8,752 nucleotides of DNA from Bacillota bacterium. GTDB lineage: Bacteria > Bacillota > Clostridia > Oscillospirales > Acutalibacteraceae. Positions within the stretch are counted from its first letter, which is position 1; each line of letters starts with the position of its first letter. The position numbers and the translations under genes are program-made. The notes beneath the pieces were generated by a model. That model was not told where the DNA came from and searched no databases. It saw only the letters and a program-made list of their open reading frames with translations. This document shows, piece by piece, positions 1-5,709 of this stretch. Location: NCBI GenBank assembly GCA_023420245.1, contig JAEZWL010000068.1:1-8752 (forward strand), in the 5' to 3' direction.

Positions 1-2
1 AG

Positions 3-263
3 ACTCTCATCTGCAAAGAATGTGGCGCTGAATTTATTTTCACCGCCGGTGAGCAGGAATTTTATGCTTCCAAGGGTTTCGTAAACGAGCCCCAGAGATG
101 CAAAGCCTGCCGTGACAATCGCAAGAATGCTGCAAAGCCGGAGCGTGAAATGTATACTGCAATTTGCGCTAGCTGCGGCAAAGAAGCAAAGGTCCCCTTT
201 AAGCCACGTGAAGACCGTCCTGTGTATTGCAGCGAGTGCTTTGCAAAGATGAGGGAAGAATAA
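3..263 (+). CDS. Double zinc-ribbon protein, 3' part
   Basis: This is the C-terminal 86 residues of a gene that begins before the window; the reading frame is open from base 3 to TAA 261-263. Two four-cysteine zinc-binding units are visible. The first is CKEC, 25 residues, then CKAC, with the segment FTAGEQEFYASKGF between, typical of the zf-ribbon_4 / probable zinc-ribbon family. The second is CASC, 17 residues, then CSEC, matching the 'CxxC-x17-CxxC' domain that often follows it in Clostridia. The stretch between them is rich in Lys, Arg and Glu. Such proteins are small and presumably cytosolic; their role is not established, and binding of nucleic acid or protein is only inference. A strong terminator follows directly, so this gene ends its transcription unit. 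The family call is firm; the function is unknown. Confidence 0.85.
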   Translation, partial: TLICKECGAEFIFTAGEQEFYASKGFVNEPQRCKACRDNRKNAAKPEREMYTAICASCGKEAKVPFKPREDRPVYCSECFAKMREE

Positions 264-291
264 GCGATAGATTTTTCTTATTCGTGACCAG

Positions 292-323
292 AACGCTCCG
301 GTGTTTCACCGGGGCGTTTTTTT
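292..323 (+). terminator. Intrinsic terminator after zinc-ribbon gene
   Basis: A 12-bp stem (292-303 with 307-318, including one G-T pair at 297/313) closes on a TTT loop, and the descending arm runs into an unbroken T tract at 317-323. It lies about 30 bases after the zinc-ribbon stop codon. This is a textbook Rho-independent terminator and separates that gene from the DUF1858 gene. Confidence 0.93.
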
Positions 324-417
324 CTGTATTTGCTTATATAGTCAATTACAAGCAGGGCAAGAAATTGGCTCGGACGGAAAAAGCGGGTTCACTTTGTTCC
401 GGAAATCAGAAAAGGTG

Positions 418-446
418 TTGCAAACCTTTCAAGTGGGTATTATAAT
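418..446 (+). promoter_or_regulatory. Sigma-A-type promoter for the DUF1858 gene
   Basis: TTGCAA at 418-423 (four of six matches to TTGACA) is followed by a 17-base spacer and a perfect TATAAT at 441-446. Transcription would start near 453, giving a leader of roughly 65 bases before the ATG at 520. The 95 bases between the upstream terminator and this promoter contain no gene I can support. An 8-bp palindrome TTCCGGAA (397-404) lies 13 bases upstream of the -35 box and may be chance. Confidence 0.8.
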
Positions 447-451
447 ATAAA

Positions 452-489
452 CGTAAAAATGCATCAAAACGTATGGAATTAATTTTACG
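452..489 (+). promoter_or_regulatory. Possible 5' leader stem-loop before DUF1858 gene
   Basis: CGTAAAA (452-458) and TTTTACG (483-489) are perfect inverted complements separated by 24 bases, and the first arm lies at the predicted transcription start. AAACGTA also occurs twice in direct orientation, at 449-455 and 467-473. The arms could form a 5'-end hairpin in the mRNA or a DNA operator overlapping the start site. The stem is AT-rich and only 7 bp, so this is tentative; I recognise no known riboswitch class. Confidence 0.3.
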
Positions 490-519
490 AAGTTTTTAAT
501 AAGCTGGAGGATTAAAACA

Positions 520-723
520 ATGGCTCAAATTACAAAAGAAACGATGATAGGCGATATTCTCGATATGGACAGAACCACCGCCCCCTTCTTTATGGAGATG
601 GGGATGCACTGCCTTGGCTGTCCTGCTTCCCGCGGTGAAAGCCTGGAACAGGCTTGTATGGTTCACGGGGTAAATGTTGATGAAATGATCAAAAAGCTGA
701 ACGATCACCTTGCTTCCAAATAG
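520..723 (+). CDS. DUF1858 (HCP-associated redox disulfide) protein
   Basis: This is a 67-residue protein that is essentially one DUF1858 domain. The visible signature is an N-terminal helix-forming segment TKETMIGDIL, then PFFMEMGMHCLGCPAS carrying a CxxC pair (C31 and C34), and a C-terminal LEQACMVHGVNVDEMIKKLN segment. Members of this family are named 'hybrid cluster protein-associated redox disulfide domain' because they occur near or fused to hybrid cluster proteins. The CLGC pair is the presumed redox or metal site, but no reaction is proven. There is no signal peptide, so it is probably cytosolic. The start is well fixed: GGAGG at 506-510 lies 9 bases before the ATG. It has its own promoter and is followed by a hairpin, so it is probably monocistronic. 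No hybrid cluster protein gene is seen in the window. Confidence 0.92.
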   Translation: MAQITKETMIGDILDMDRTTAPFFMEMGMHCLGCPASRGESLEQACMVHGVNVDEMIKKLNDHLASK

Positions 724-757
724 GGATTGAAACAATACGGCAAAATAAAAGTCTGTG

Positions 758-786
758 GCCGCCCGACAATACAGTTGCCGGGCGGC
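758..786 (+). terminator. GC-rich hairpin after DUF1858 gene, possible terminator
   Basis: GCCGCCCG (758-765) pairs perfectly with CGGGCGGC (779-786). Inside it, after an A/C mismatch, CAA (767-769) pairs with TTG (775-777) around a 5-base loop. It sits 34 bases after the DUF1858 stop codon. The position suits a terminator, but only TGTTAAG follows rather than a T tract. It could be a weak or factor-assisted terminator, or a 3'-end stabilising hairpin. Confidence 0.55.
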
Positions 787-864
787 TGTTAAGTATAAGG
801 GAACAGTCCGATACGCGCGTTTGCTTCGCGCTCCGGATAAAGCTTCCGTTACGAGGTGCGTGTG

Positions 865-1560
865 TTGCGTTTACTTCCATTATTTCAATTAGGCGGGCGG
901 CTGCAGATGTGCGCGTCTATGGTTCGCCCGGGAGCCGCTTTGGCGGATATCGGCACCGATCATGCCTATCTGCCGATCTGGCTCGCAAAGCAAAGCAGAA
1001 TTTCCCGCGCGATTGCGGCGGATGTCCGGGTAGGACCGCTGCAAAAGGCGCAGAGCAACATCAGTCGCTACCATGTACAGGATACCGTTTCCGCGCGCCT
1101 GTCCGACGGGCTGAACGCGATTTTTCCCACAGAGGCGGACGATATTGTGATTGCCGGAATGGGCGGCGAGATGATTATCAAAATTATTGAGGAAGCGCTC
1201 TGGCTGAAGCACGAGCAAAAGCACCTGATTCTTCAGCCGATGACCTCCGTGGAGCAGCTGCGCGTTTTTTTGGCAGGGCAGGGTTTTAAGGTTCTGGAGG
1301 AGCGGGCGGTTGAGGAAGACGCGCGCGTTTATACCGTCATACTTGCAAAGTACAGCGAGGAAAAGATGGTGATAAACGAGCTTTACCCGCATATCGGGAA
1401 GCTGGATGCCGCGACAGAGGCCAATCGGGCGTATATCCGCCGCCGTATTACAAATCTGGAAAAACGCGCGCACGGACTTGCTCTATCCGAAAAGCCGGAG
1501 GAAGCCTCCCGACTCGCCGGTGTTTTGAGAAAATTGAAAGCAATGCTGGGGGAGGATTGA
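865..1560 (+). CDS. trmK: tRNA (adenine(22)-N1)-methyltransferase TrmK
   Basis: This SAM-dependent enzyme methylates N1 of A22 in the D-arm of bacterial tRNA, mainly in tRNA-Ser and tRNA-Tyr. Family hallmarks are the SAM-binding motif ADIGTDHAYLP, then AADVRVGPLQKA, IAGMGGEMI and LILQPM, followed by a helical C-terminal tail. From the TTG chosen here it has 231 residues, close to B. subtilis TrmK (YqfN). The start is uncertain because no ATG lies before the conserved RLQ segment. GTG 856, GTG 862 and TTG 865 are all in frame, with TAA at 838-840 upstream. TTG 865 is preferred because GAGG (853-856) lies 8 bases ahead. GTG 856, the longest choice, has no good ribosome-binding site, and ATG 907 would cut into the first helix. 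The Nif3-family gene follows after 3 bases, the same neighbour as in B. subtilis (yqfN-yqfO). Confidence 0.93.
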   Translation: MRLLPLFQLGGRLQMCASMVRPGAALADIGTDHAYLPIWLAKQSRISRAIAADVRVGPLQKAQSNISRYHVQDTVSARLSDGLNAIFPTEADDIVIAGMGGEMIIKIIEEALWLKHEQKHLILQPMTSVEQLRVFLAGQGFKVLEERAVEEDARVYTVILAKYSEEKMVINELYPHIGKLDAATEANRAYIRRRITNLEKRAHGLALSEKPEEASRLAGVLRKLKAMLGED

Positions 1561-1563
1561 ACA

Positions 1564-2334
1564 ATGGCTTTAACAGGCGATATTTATCAGGATATCGACA
1601 GCTTCGCGCCGTTTTGCACCGCGATGGAGTTTGATAACCCGGGACTTCTGGTGGGGGATTTTAAGACTGAGGTGGATACGGTGCTTTTGTCTCTGGATAT
1701 TACTCCGGCAGTGGTTCGCGAGGCAGCGGAGCTTGGTGCTCAGCTCATTGTCAGCCATCATCCGGTTATCTTTCACCCGTTGAAAAATATATCTTCCGAT
1801 TCCGTTCCGTATCAGCTGGCTGCCAAAAACATTGCCGCAATCTGTGCCCATACCAACCTGGATATGGCTGCGGGCGGGGTGAATTCCTGCCTTGCACAAC
1901 GCCTGCAATTGAAAAATGTCGCGACACTGAAGGAGTATGAAAACTCCGGTCTGGCGGAAGCACTGGTTGGGGAAACCGACCGCGCGTTTTCGCCGCGTGA
2001 ATTTGCCTCGTTTGTGAAAGAGGCGCTGCGCTGTGACGGACTGCGCTATACGGACGGCGGAAAAGTAATTACAAAGGTGGGTCTTTGCGGCGGCGGCGGT
2101 GCCGACTTGGTTTACGCGGCTGCGGAATCAGGCTGCCAGGCGTTTGTTACCGGGGAAAGCAAGCACAATATTCTGCTTGACGCTGAAAATATCGGTATTA
2201 CGCTGGTCGATGCCGGACACTTTGCAACGGAGGATGTTGTGATTTTACCGCTTCTTCGCAGGCTGCAAAGTAAGTTTCCCACGGTTCGCTTTTTGAAATC
2301 AGCGCAAATGCACAGTCCCGCGCATTACTTATAA
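1564..2334 (+). CDS. Nif3-like dinuclear metal centre protein (DUF34)
   Basis: This 256-residue protein belongs to the Nif3/YqfO/YbgI (DUF34) family, which forms toroidal hexamers with a two-metal site in each subunit. Visible family motifs are EFDNPGLLVG (22-31), SHHPVIFHPLKNI (64-76) with H65 and H66, AHTNLDMA (95-102) with D100, the glycine-rich CGGGGADL, TGESKHN, and DAGHFATED (216-224) with H219 and E223. The His, Asp and Glu residues are the expected metal ligands. The length matches the short form without the extra central domain seen in B. subtilis YqfO. Many members are labelled 'GTP cyclohydrolase 1 type 2' in databases, but the physiological reaction is unsettled and I do not assign one. 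A strong site GGGGGAGG (1548-1555), inside the end of trmK, precedes the ATG by 8 bases, so translation is likely coupled to trmK. Confidence 0.93.
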   Translation: MALTGDIYQDIDSFAPFCTAMEFDNPGLLVGDFKTEVDTVLLSLDITPAVVREAAELGAQLIVSHHPVIFHPLKNISSDSVPYQLAAKNIAAICAHTNLDMAAGGVNSCLAQRLQLKNVATLKEYENSGLAEALVGETDRAFSPREFASFVKEALRCDGLRYTDGGKVITKVGLCGGGGADLVYAAAESGCQAFVTGESKHNILLDAENIGITLVDAGHFATEDVVILPLLRRLQSKFPTVRFLKSAQMHSPAHYL

Positions 2335-2339
2335 TGCGC
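2320..2339 (+). promoter_or_regulatory. Perfect hairpin over the Nif3-family stop codon
   Basis: GCGCATTA (2320-2327) and TAATGCGC (2332-2339) are perfect complements around the 4-base loop CTTA. The descending arm begins with the TAA stop codon of the Nif3-family gene. TAAGGAGGT, the rqcH ribosome-binding site, starts two bases after the stem. No T tract follows, so it is not a terminator. An RNA processing site or a modulator of rqcH translation is possible. A TATAAT (2330-2335) inside it has no -35 partner. Confidence 0.5.
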
Positions 2340-2355
2340 CTAAGGAGGTATTCCA

Positions 2356-4116
2356 ATGGCTCTGGACGGAGCGTTTTTAAAACACATCAAACAAGAGATT
2401 GAACGATACGCGGTCGGCGCTAAGGTGGATAAGGTCTACCAGCCCAACCGCGAGGAAATGGTCTTGCTGCTTCGCACACGCAGCGAAACCTATAAATTGC
2501 TGATGTCCGCGCGGGCAAACAGCGCGCGCGTTCACTTTACACGGTTCGTACCCGAAAATCCGAAGGTGCCGCCAATGCTCTGCATGCTTCTGCGTAAGAA
2601 GCTGGCAGGTGCTCGTCTGGCTCAAATCCGCCAGCCCGGGTTGGAGCGGATGCTCTGCTTCGATTTTGATGCGATTAACGAGCTGGGGGATGAAGTTCGG
2701 CTGACGCTTGTTATCGAAATTATGGGGCGTTACAGCAACATTATATGTGTGGATGAAGACGGAAAAATCATTGACGCGCTGAAACGGGTGGACGCGGAGA
2801 TGTCGTCCGAACGTCTTGTGCTGCCTGGAATGACCTATCAGCTTCCGCCCCCGCAGGACAAGCTCTGTCTGTTGGAAGCGCCCGTGCCTGAAATCATCGG
2901 GCGGCTTCAGCAAATTCCGGCGGATATGGAGCTGTCAAAGGCTCTGCTCAATACATTGCAGGGAGTTTCGCCCGTTGTTTGCCGGGAGTTGCAGCATTTG
3001 ACCGGACACGGGCTGGAGCTGACTGTAAAGAGCATGACGGCGGAACAGTACGAGCGCCTCGCCTTTTTTCTGGGCAGGATTTCTGATACGGTGAAAAACG
3101 GGGAGGGCAAGCCATATCTGGTAGCCAACCCCAATCAAAAGCCTCTGGATTTCTCCTTTCTGAACATCACCCAGTACGGCACTTCGGCGATCGTTTCCCA
3201 GTATGAAGCCTTTTCGGAGCTTCTGGATATTTTCTACGACGAACGGGACCGTATTGACCGGATGCGTGTTCGCTCTCAGGATTTGCTGCGGATTCTGACC
3301 ACTGCTTCCGACCGTCTGAGCCGAAAAATCAACCTTCAGCGGGTCGAGCTGGAGCACTGCGCCGAGCGGGAAAGCCTGCGGATTAACGGCGACCTGCTCA
3401 ACGCCAACCTGTACCAGGTTCAAAAGGGAGCAGCTTCGGCTGAACTCGAAAATTTTTACGATGAAACTCTGTCAAAAATCAAAATAAAACTGGACCCGAT
3501 GCTTTCACCGGCACAAAACGCCCAAAAATACTATAAGGCGTATCATAAGGCGCGCACTGCGGAAGCTATGCTGACGGTTCAGATCAAACAGGCGCAGCAG
3601 GAGCTGAACTATATTGACTCTGTTTTTGAAGAGCTGAGCCGCGCCGCCACAGAGCACGACCTTGCCGAAATCCGCGCGGAGCTGACGGAGCAGGGCTACA
3701 TCCGTGCGCCCAAGGGCAAGCAGAAGCCGCCCGCGCTTTCCGGTCCTCTGGAATTTGCCTCTTCCGACGGTTTCCCGATTCTGGTAGGGCGCAATAACCG
3801 CCAGAATGACCGCCTTACCATGAAGCAGGCGAGCAATCACGATATCTGGTTTCATACGAAAAATATCCCCGGTTCCCATACCATACTGGTAACGGACGGG
3901 CGAAAACCAACCGAACAGGCTTTTTACGAGGCGGCAATGCTTGCGGCGATTCACAGCCGCGGGAAGGATTCCTCGCAGGTGCCGGTGGATTATACCGAGG
4001 TACGCAACGTCAGCAAGCCGCAGGGCGCCAAGCCCGGAATGGTAATTTATGTTAACTATAAAACGGCTTATGTTACGCCGCAGGCAAGGCTGGCGGAGGA
4101 TTTAAGAGTAAATTGA
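2356..4116 (+). CDS. rqcH: NFACT protein RqcH (Rqc2 homologue)
   Basis: RqcH binds 50S subunits that still carry a peptidyl-tRNA after ribosome stalling and recruits Ala-tRNA to add C-terminal alanine tails that mark the nascent chain for proteolysis. Older annotations call the family fibronectin-binding protein (FbpA/PavA). The 586 residues show the NFACT-N region (MALDGAFLKHIKQEI, VDKVYQP, MLLRKKLAG), a charged, probably coiled-coil middle (about 290-450), and the NFACT-R domain near 465-580. NFACT-R carries SSDGFPILVGRNNRQND (469-485), DIWFHTK (496-502) and IPGSH (504-508). The Asp97-Arg98 pair known to matter in B. subtilis RqcH corresponds here to Glu97-Arg98, a conservative change. The eukaryotic NFACT-C domain is absent, as in bacteria generally. 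An excellent site, AAGGAGGT (2342-2349), lies 6 bases before the ATG. The gap to the Nif3-family gene is 21 bases, so it is probably in the same operon. Confidence 0.95.
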   Translation: MALDGAFLKHIKQEIERYAVGAKVDKVYQPNREEMVLLLRTRSETYKLLMSARANSARVHFTRFVPENPKVPPMLCMLLRKKLAGARLAQIRQPGLERMLCFDFDAINELGDEVRLTLVIEIMGRYSNIICVDEDGKIIDALKRVDAEMSSERLVLPGMTYQLPPPQDKLCLLEAPVPEIIGRLQQIPADMELSKALLNTLQGVSPVVCRELQHLTGHGLELTVKSMTAEQYERLAFFLGRISDTVKNGEGKPYLVANPNQKPLDFSFLNITQYGTSAIVSQYEAFSELLDIFYDERDRIDRMRVRSQDLLRILTTASDRLSRKINLQRVELEHCAERESLRINGDLLNANLYQVQKGAASAELENFYDETLSKIKIKLDPMLSPAQNAQKYYKAYHKARTAEAMLTVQIKQAQQELNYIDSVFEELSRAATEHDLAEIRAELTEQGYIRAPKGKQKPPALSGPLEFASSDGFPILVGRNNRQNDRLTMKQASNHDIWFHTKNIPGSHTILVTDGRKPTEQAFYEAAMLAAIHSRGKDSSQVPVDYTEVRNVSKPQGAKPGMVIYVNYKTAYVTPQARLAEDLRVN

Positions 4117-4141
4117 AAATTGCCATTTGTTCTGCTATAAT
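4113..4141 (+). promoter_or_regulatory. Near-consensus extended -10 promoter of polysaccharide operon
   Basis: TTGAAA (4113-4118), a 17-base spacer and a perfect TATAAT (4136-4141) preceded by TGC (4133-4135, an extended -10) form a strong sigma-A-type promoter. The -35 box overlaps the rqcH stop codon TGA (4114-4116). The start point would lie near 4148, giving a leader of about 23 bases. It supports ATG 4171 as the first codon of the next gene, since ATG 4156 would leave only about 8 leader bases. Confidence 0.85.
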
Positions 4142-4148
4142 AACAGAA
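4130..4148. promoter_or_regulatory. Dyad centred on the -10 box, possible operator
   Basis: TTCTG (4130-4134) and CAGAA (4144-4148) are inverted complements placed symmetrically around the TATAAT box. AATTGC also occurs twice in direct orientation, at 4118-4123 and 4147-4152. A repressor site overlapping the -10 element would fit a regulated surface-polysaccharide operon. Five-base arms are short, so chance is a real alternative. Confidence 0.3.
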
Positions 4149-4170
4149 TTGCAAGATGGGAAGTGTGTCA

Positions 4171-5709
4171 ATGATCAAAATAAAGGCAAATGATTTTGCT
4201 CGGGATACCGTTTTATTCGGAGTGTCCCTGCTTCTGCTTCTTACCGCGAATTTCATTACCGTATTCGGCGGGGATTGCTGGAAGTACGGTGTAAATATTA
4301 TGCTTATCGCAATGATTATGCTGAATGTATCCATTTTCAGCAGTTTAATAACGAGCATCCGGCGCGATTTTGCGCTTTTGGTATTTGTCGGTGCGTTTGA
4401 TCTTCTTTTACTGGGACGCGTTTATAATTCCTGGATTAATTATAACCACAAAATTTTGCTGCTTCTGGAAGCGACCAGCTTTGAAAATTTGTTTCAGGCG
4501 CTTCAGGTTGTAACCGTTTCCCTGCTGAGTGTATTTCTGGCGTATCGGATGGCCGGCCCGATTTTTGCCAAAAGAGAAAAGGCAATCCGCGAGCGCGGGC
4601 TGGGAGCCGTAAGCCATGACGGGTTGGTGCCGATTATCCGCCAGCTTAGTGAAATCGTGCTGTTTGTAAGCTCGATTCCCTTCTTTTATACCCTTTTATT
4701 AACTGCTCTTAACGTTTTAAGACATGGATATCAGAGCTCTTTTACCAGTACCGTGCAGATTCCGGGCGTTATCAGCCGGCTTGCGATGTTCTTTGTTCCG
4801 TCCTTTGCCGTCTTTCTGGCAACACTTCCCAATAAGAAGCAAATGAAGCTTCCGATGGTCGTTTACGGTGTTTATATGCTGTCCTCTCTGTTTACCGGAA
4901 GGAGGACCACGATCGTAACGGAAGGTCTGATGCTGGTTACCTACCTTGTTCTGCGCGATACACTTTTGCCGAAGGAGAAGCGGGTCATCAAAAAGAAAAC
5001 AGTTGCTTACTCCGGTTTCTTTGGTGTAATTGCCGTCTACCTGCTGCAGCTTTTGGCGCTGATTCGTTCTAACCTGAATACGGATCGGGGCATCGGCGAG
5101 ATGATGGTCAGCTTCATCGATTCGCAGGGCGCGAGCTTCCGTGTCGTGATTCAGGCGGTCAACCATATCGCCCTGTTTCCGGTTACGACGTCCTATCAAT
5201 ATCTATTCTATCCGTTTGAGCTGTTCGTACACAACAACGTGGTGACCCGGACGGTCTTTGGACTAAAACCGATTATTGAAGTTCAAAATTCCGATTTCGT
5301 GCAGTCGACGCATAATTTTGCCCACGCGCTTACTTATATGGTTGACCCGGACCGCTATTTGTCTGGCGGCGGCTTTGGAACCTCCTATATCGCGGAGGCT
5401 TATGTTGCCTACCGTATTCTCGGAGTGGTTCTTGTCAGCGCGATGATCGGTCTGATTTTCCGCTTTTTTGCCTCGATGCTTACCCGAAACTGGGTAGTGA
5501 TCACCTTTTCTCTGCTCGCGATTAAAAACTTCATTTACCTGCCGCGCAGCTTTGCGTTTCTGTGGGTAACCGAGGTGTTCAATATTACCTATGTCTGCTT
5601 CTTTGTCGCGCTGTATCTGGCGGCGCTGCTGCTTTACCGGGTCGGGACGCATATCCGCGCGGCACAGCCTTTGGAAAAGCGGCTGTACGGGATGGAGGAA
5701 ACGCTATGA
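4171..5709 (+). CDS. Wzy-like polysaccharide polymerase, polytopic membrane protein
   Basis: This 512-residue, strongly hydrophobic protein has roughly ten to twelve membrane segments, for example near 13-33, 40-62, 67-83, 105-125, 158-182, 202-222, 280-300, 412-435, 442-460 and 470-490. It resembles the O-antigen/oligosaccharide repeat-unit polymerases (Wzy), which join lipid-linked repeat units on the outer face of the cytoplasmic membrane. Supporting features are a basic GRRTT (243-247) after a membrane helix, a long outer loop of about 110 residues with IDSQGASFR (316-324), and GGGFGTSYIAEAY (399-411) before the last helices, similar to the O-antigen polymerase Wzy family. Wzy sequences diverge widely, so the call rests on topology, these motifs and context. 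ATG 4171 is chosen because GGGAAG (4158-4163) lies 7 bases upstream; ATG 4156 would add five residues. The gene overlaps the next by ATGA. Sugar specificity cannot be read. Confidence 0.78.
   Translation: MIKIKANDFARDTVLFGVSLLLLLTANFITVFGGDCWKYGVNIMLIAMIMLNVSIFSSLITSIRRDFALLVFVGAFDLLLLGRVYNSWINYNHKILLLLEATSFENLFQALQVVTVSLLSVFLAYRMAGPIFAKREKAIRERGLGAVSHDGLVPIIRQLSEIVLFVSSIPFFYTLLLTALNVLRHGYQSSFTSTVQIPGVISRLAMFFVPSFAVFLATLPNKKQMKLPMVVYGVYMLSSLFTGRRTTIVTEGLMLVTYLVLRDTLLPKEKRVIKKKTVAYSGFFGVIAVYLLQLLALIRSNLNTDRGIGEMMVSFIDSQGASFRVVIQAVNHIALFPVTTSYQYLFYPFELFVHNNVVTRTVFGLKPIIEVQNSDFVQSTHNFAHALTYMVDPDRYLSGGGFGTSYIAEAYVAYRILGVVLVSAMIGLIFRFFASMLTRNWVVITFSLLAIKNFIYLPRSFAFLWVTEVFNITYVCFFVALYLAALLLYRVGTHIRAAQPLEKRLYGMEETL

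Noticed and set aside
227..445. A 72-codon open frame on the + strand
   Set aside because: It overlaps the end of the zinc-ribbon gene, runs through the terminator and the DUF1858 promoter, and has no ribosome-binding site or recognisable protein features.
786..806. CTGTT/AACAG inverted repeat that might compete with the 758-786 hairpin as an attenuator
   Set aside because: The arms are only 5 bp with an 11-base loop, no leader peptide or known riboswitch pattern is present, and the overlap with the strong hairpin is a single base.
889..1473. A 194-codon open frame on the - strand
   Set aside because: It lies wholly inside trmK, which has clear family motifs. The antisense product is rich in Arg, Leu and Cys without any motif and is a shadow frame.
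2330..2335. TATAAT at the Nif3-family stop codon as an rqcH promoter
   Set aside because: No -35-like hexamer lies 15-19 bases upstream; the nearest TTGAAA (2293-2298) is 31 bases away. The motif is explained by the hairpin and stop codon.
5263..5652. A 129-codon open frame on the - strand inside the polymerase gene
   Set aside because: It is the complement of a membrane-protein frame, giving a polar Arg/Gln/Lys-rich shadow without start signals.
5562..5705. Possible 48-residue N-terminal extension of the first glycosyltransferase
   Set aside because: It is out of frame inside the polymerase gene. ATG 5706 has a good ribosome-binding site, gives a normal GT-B N-terminus and a typical ATGA overlap.
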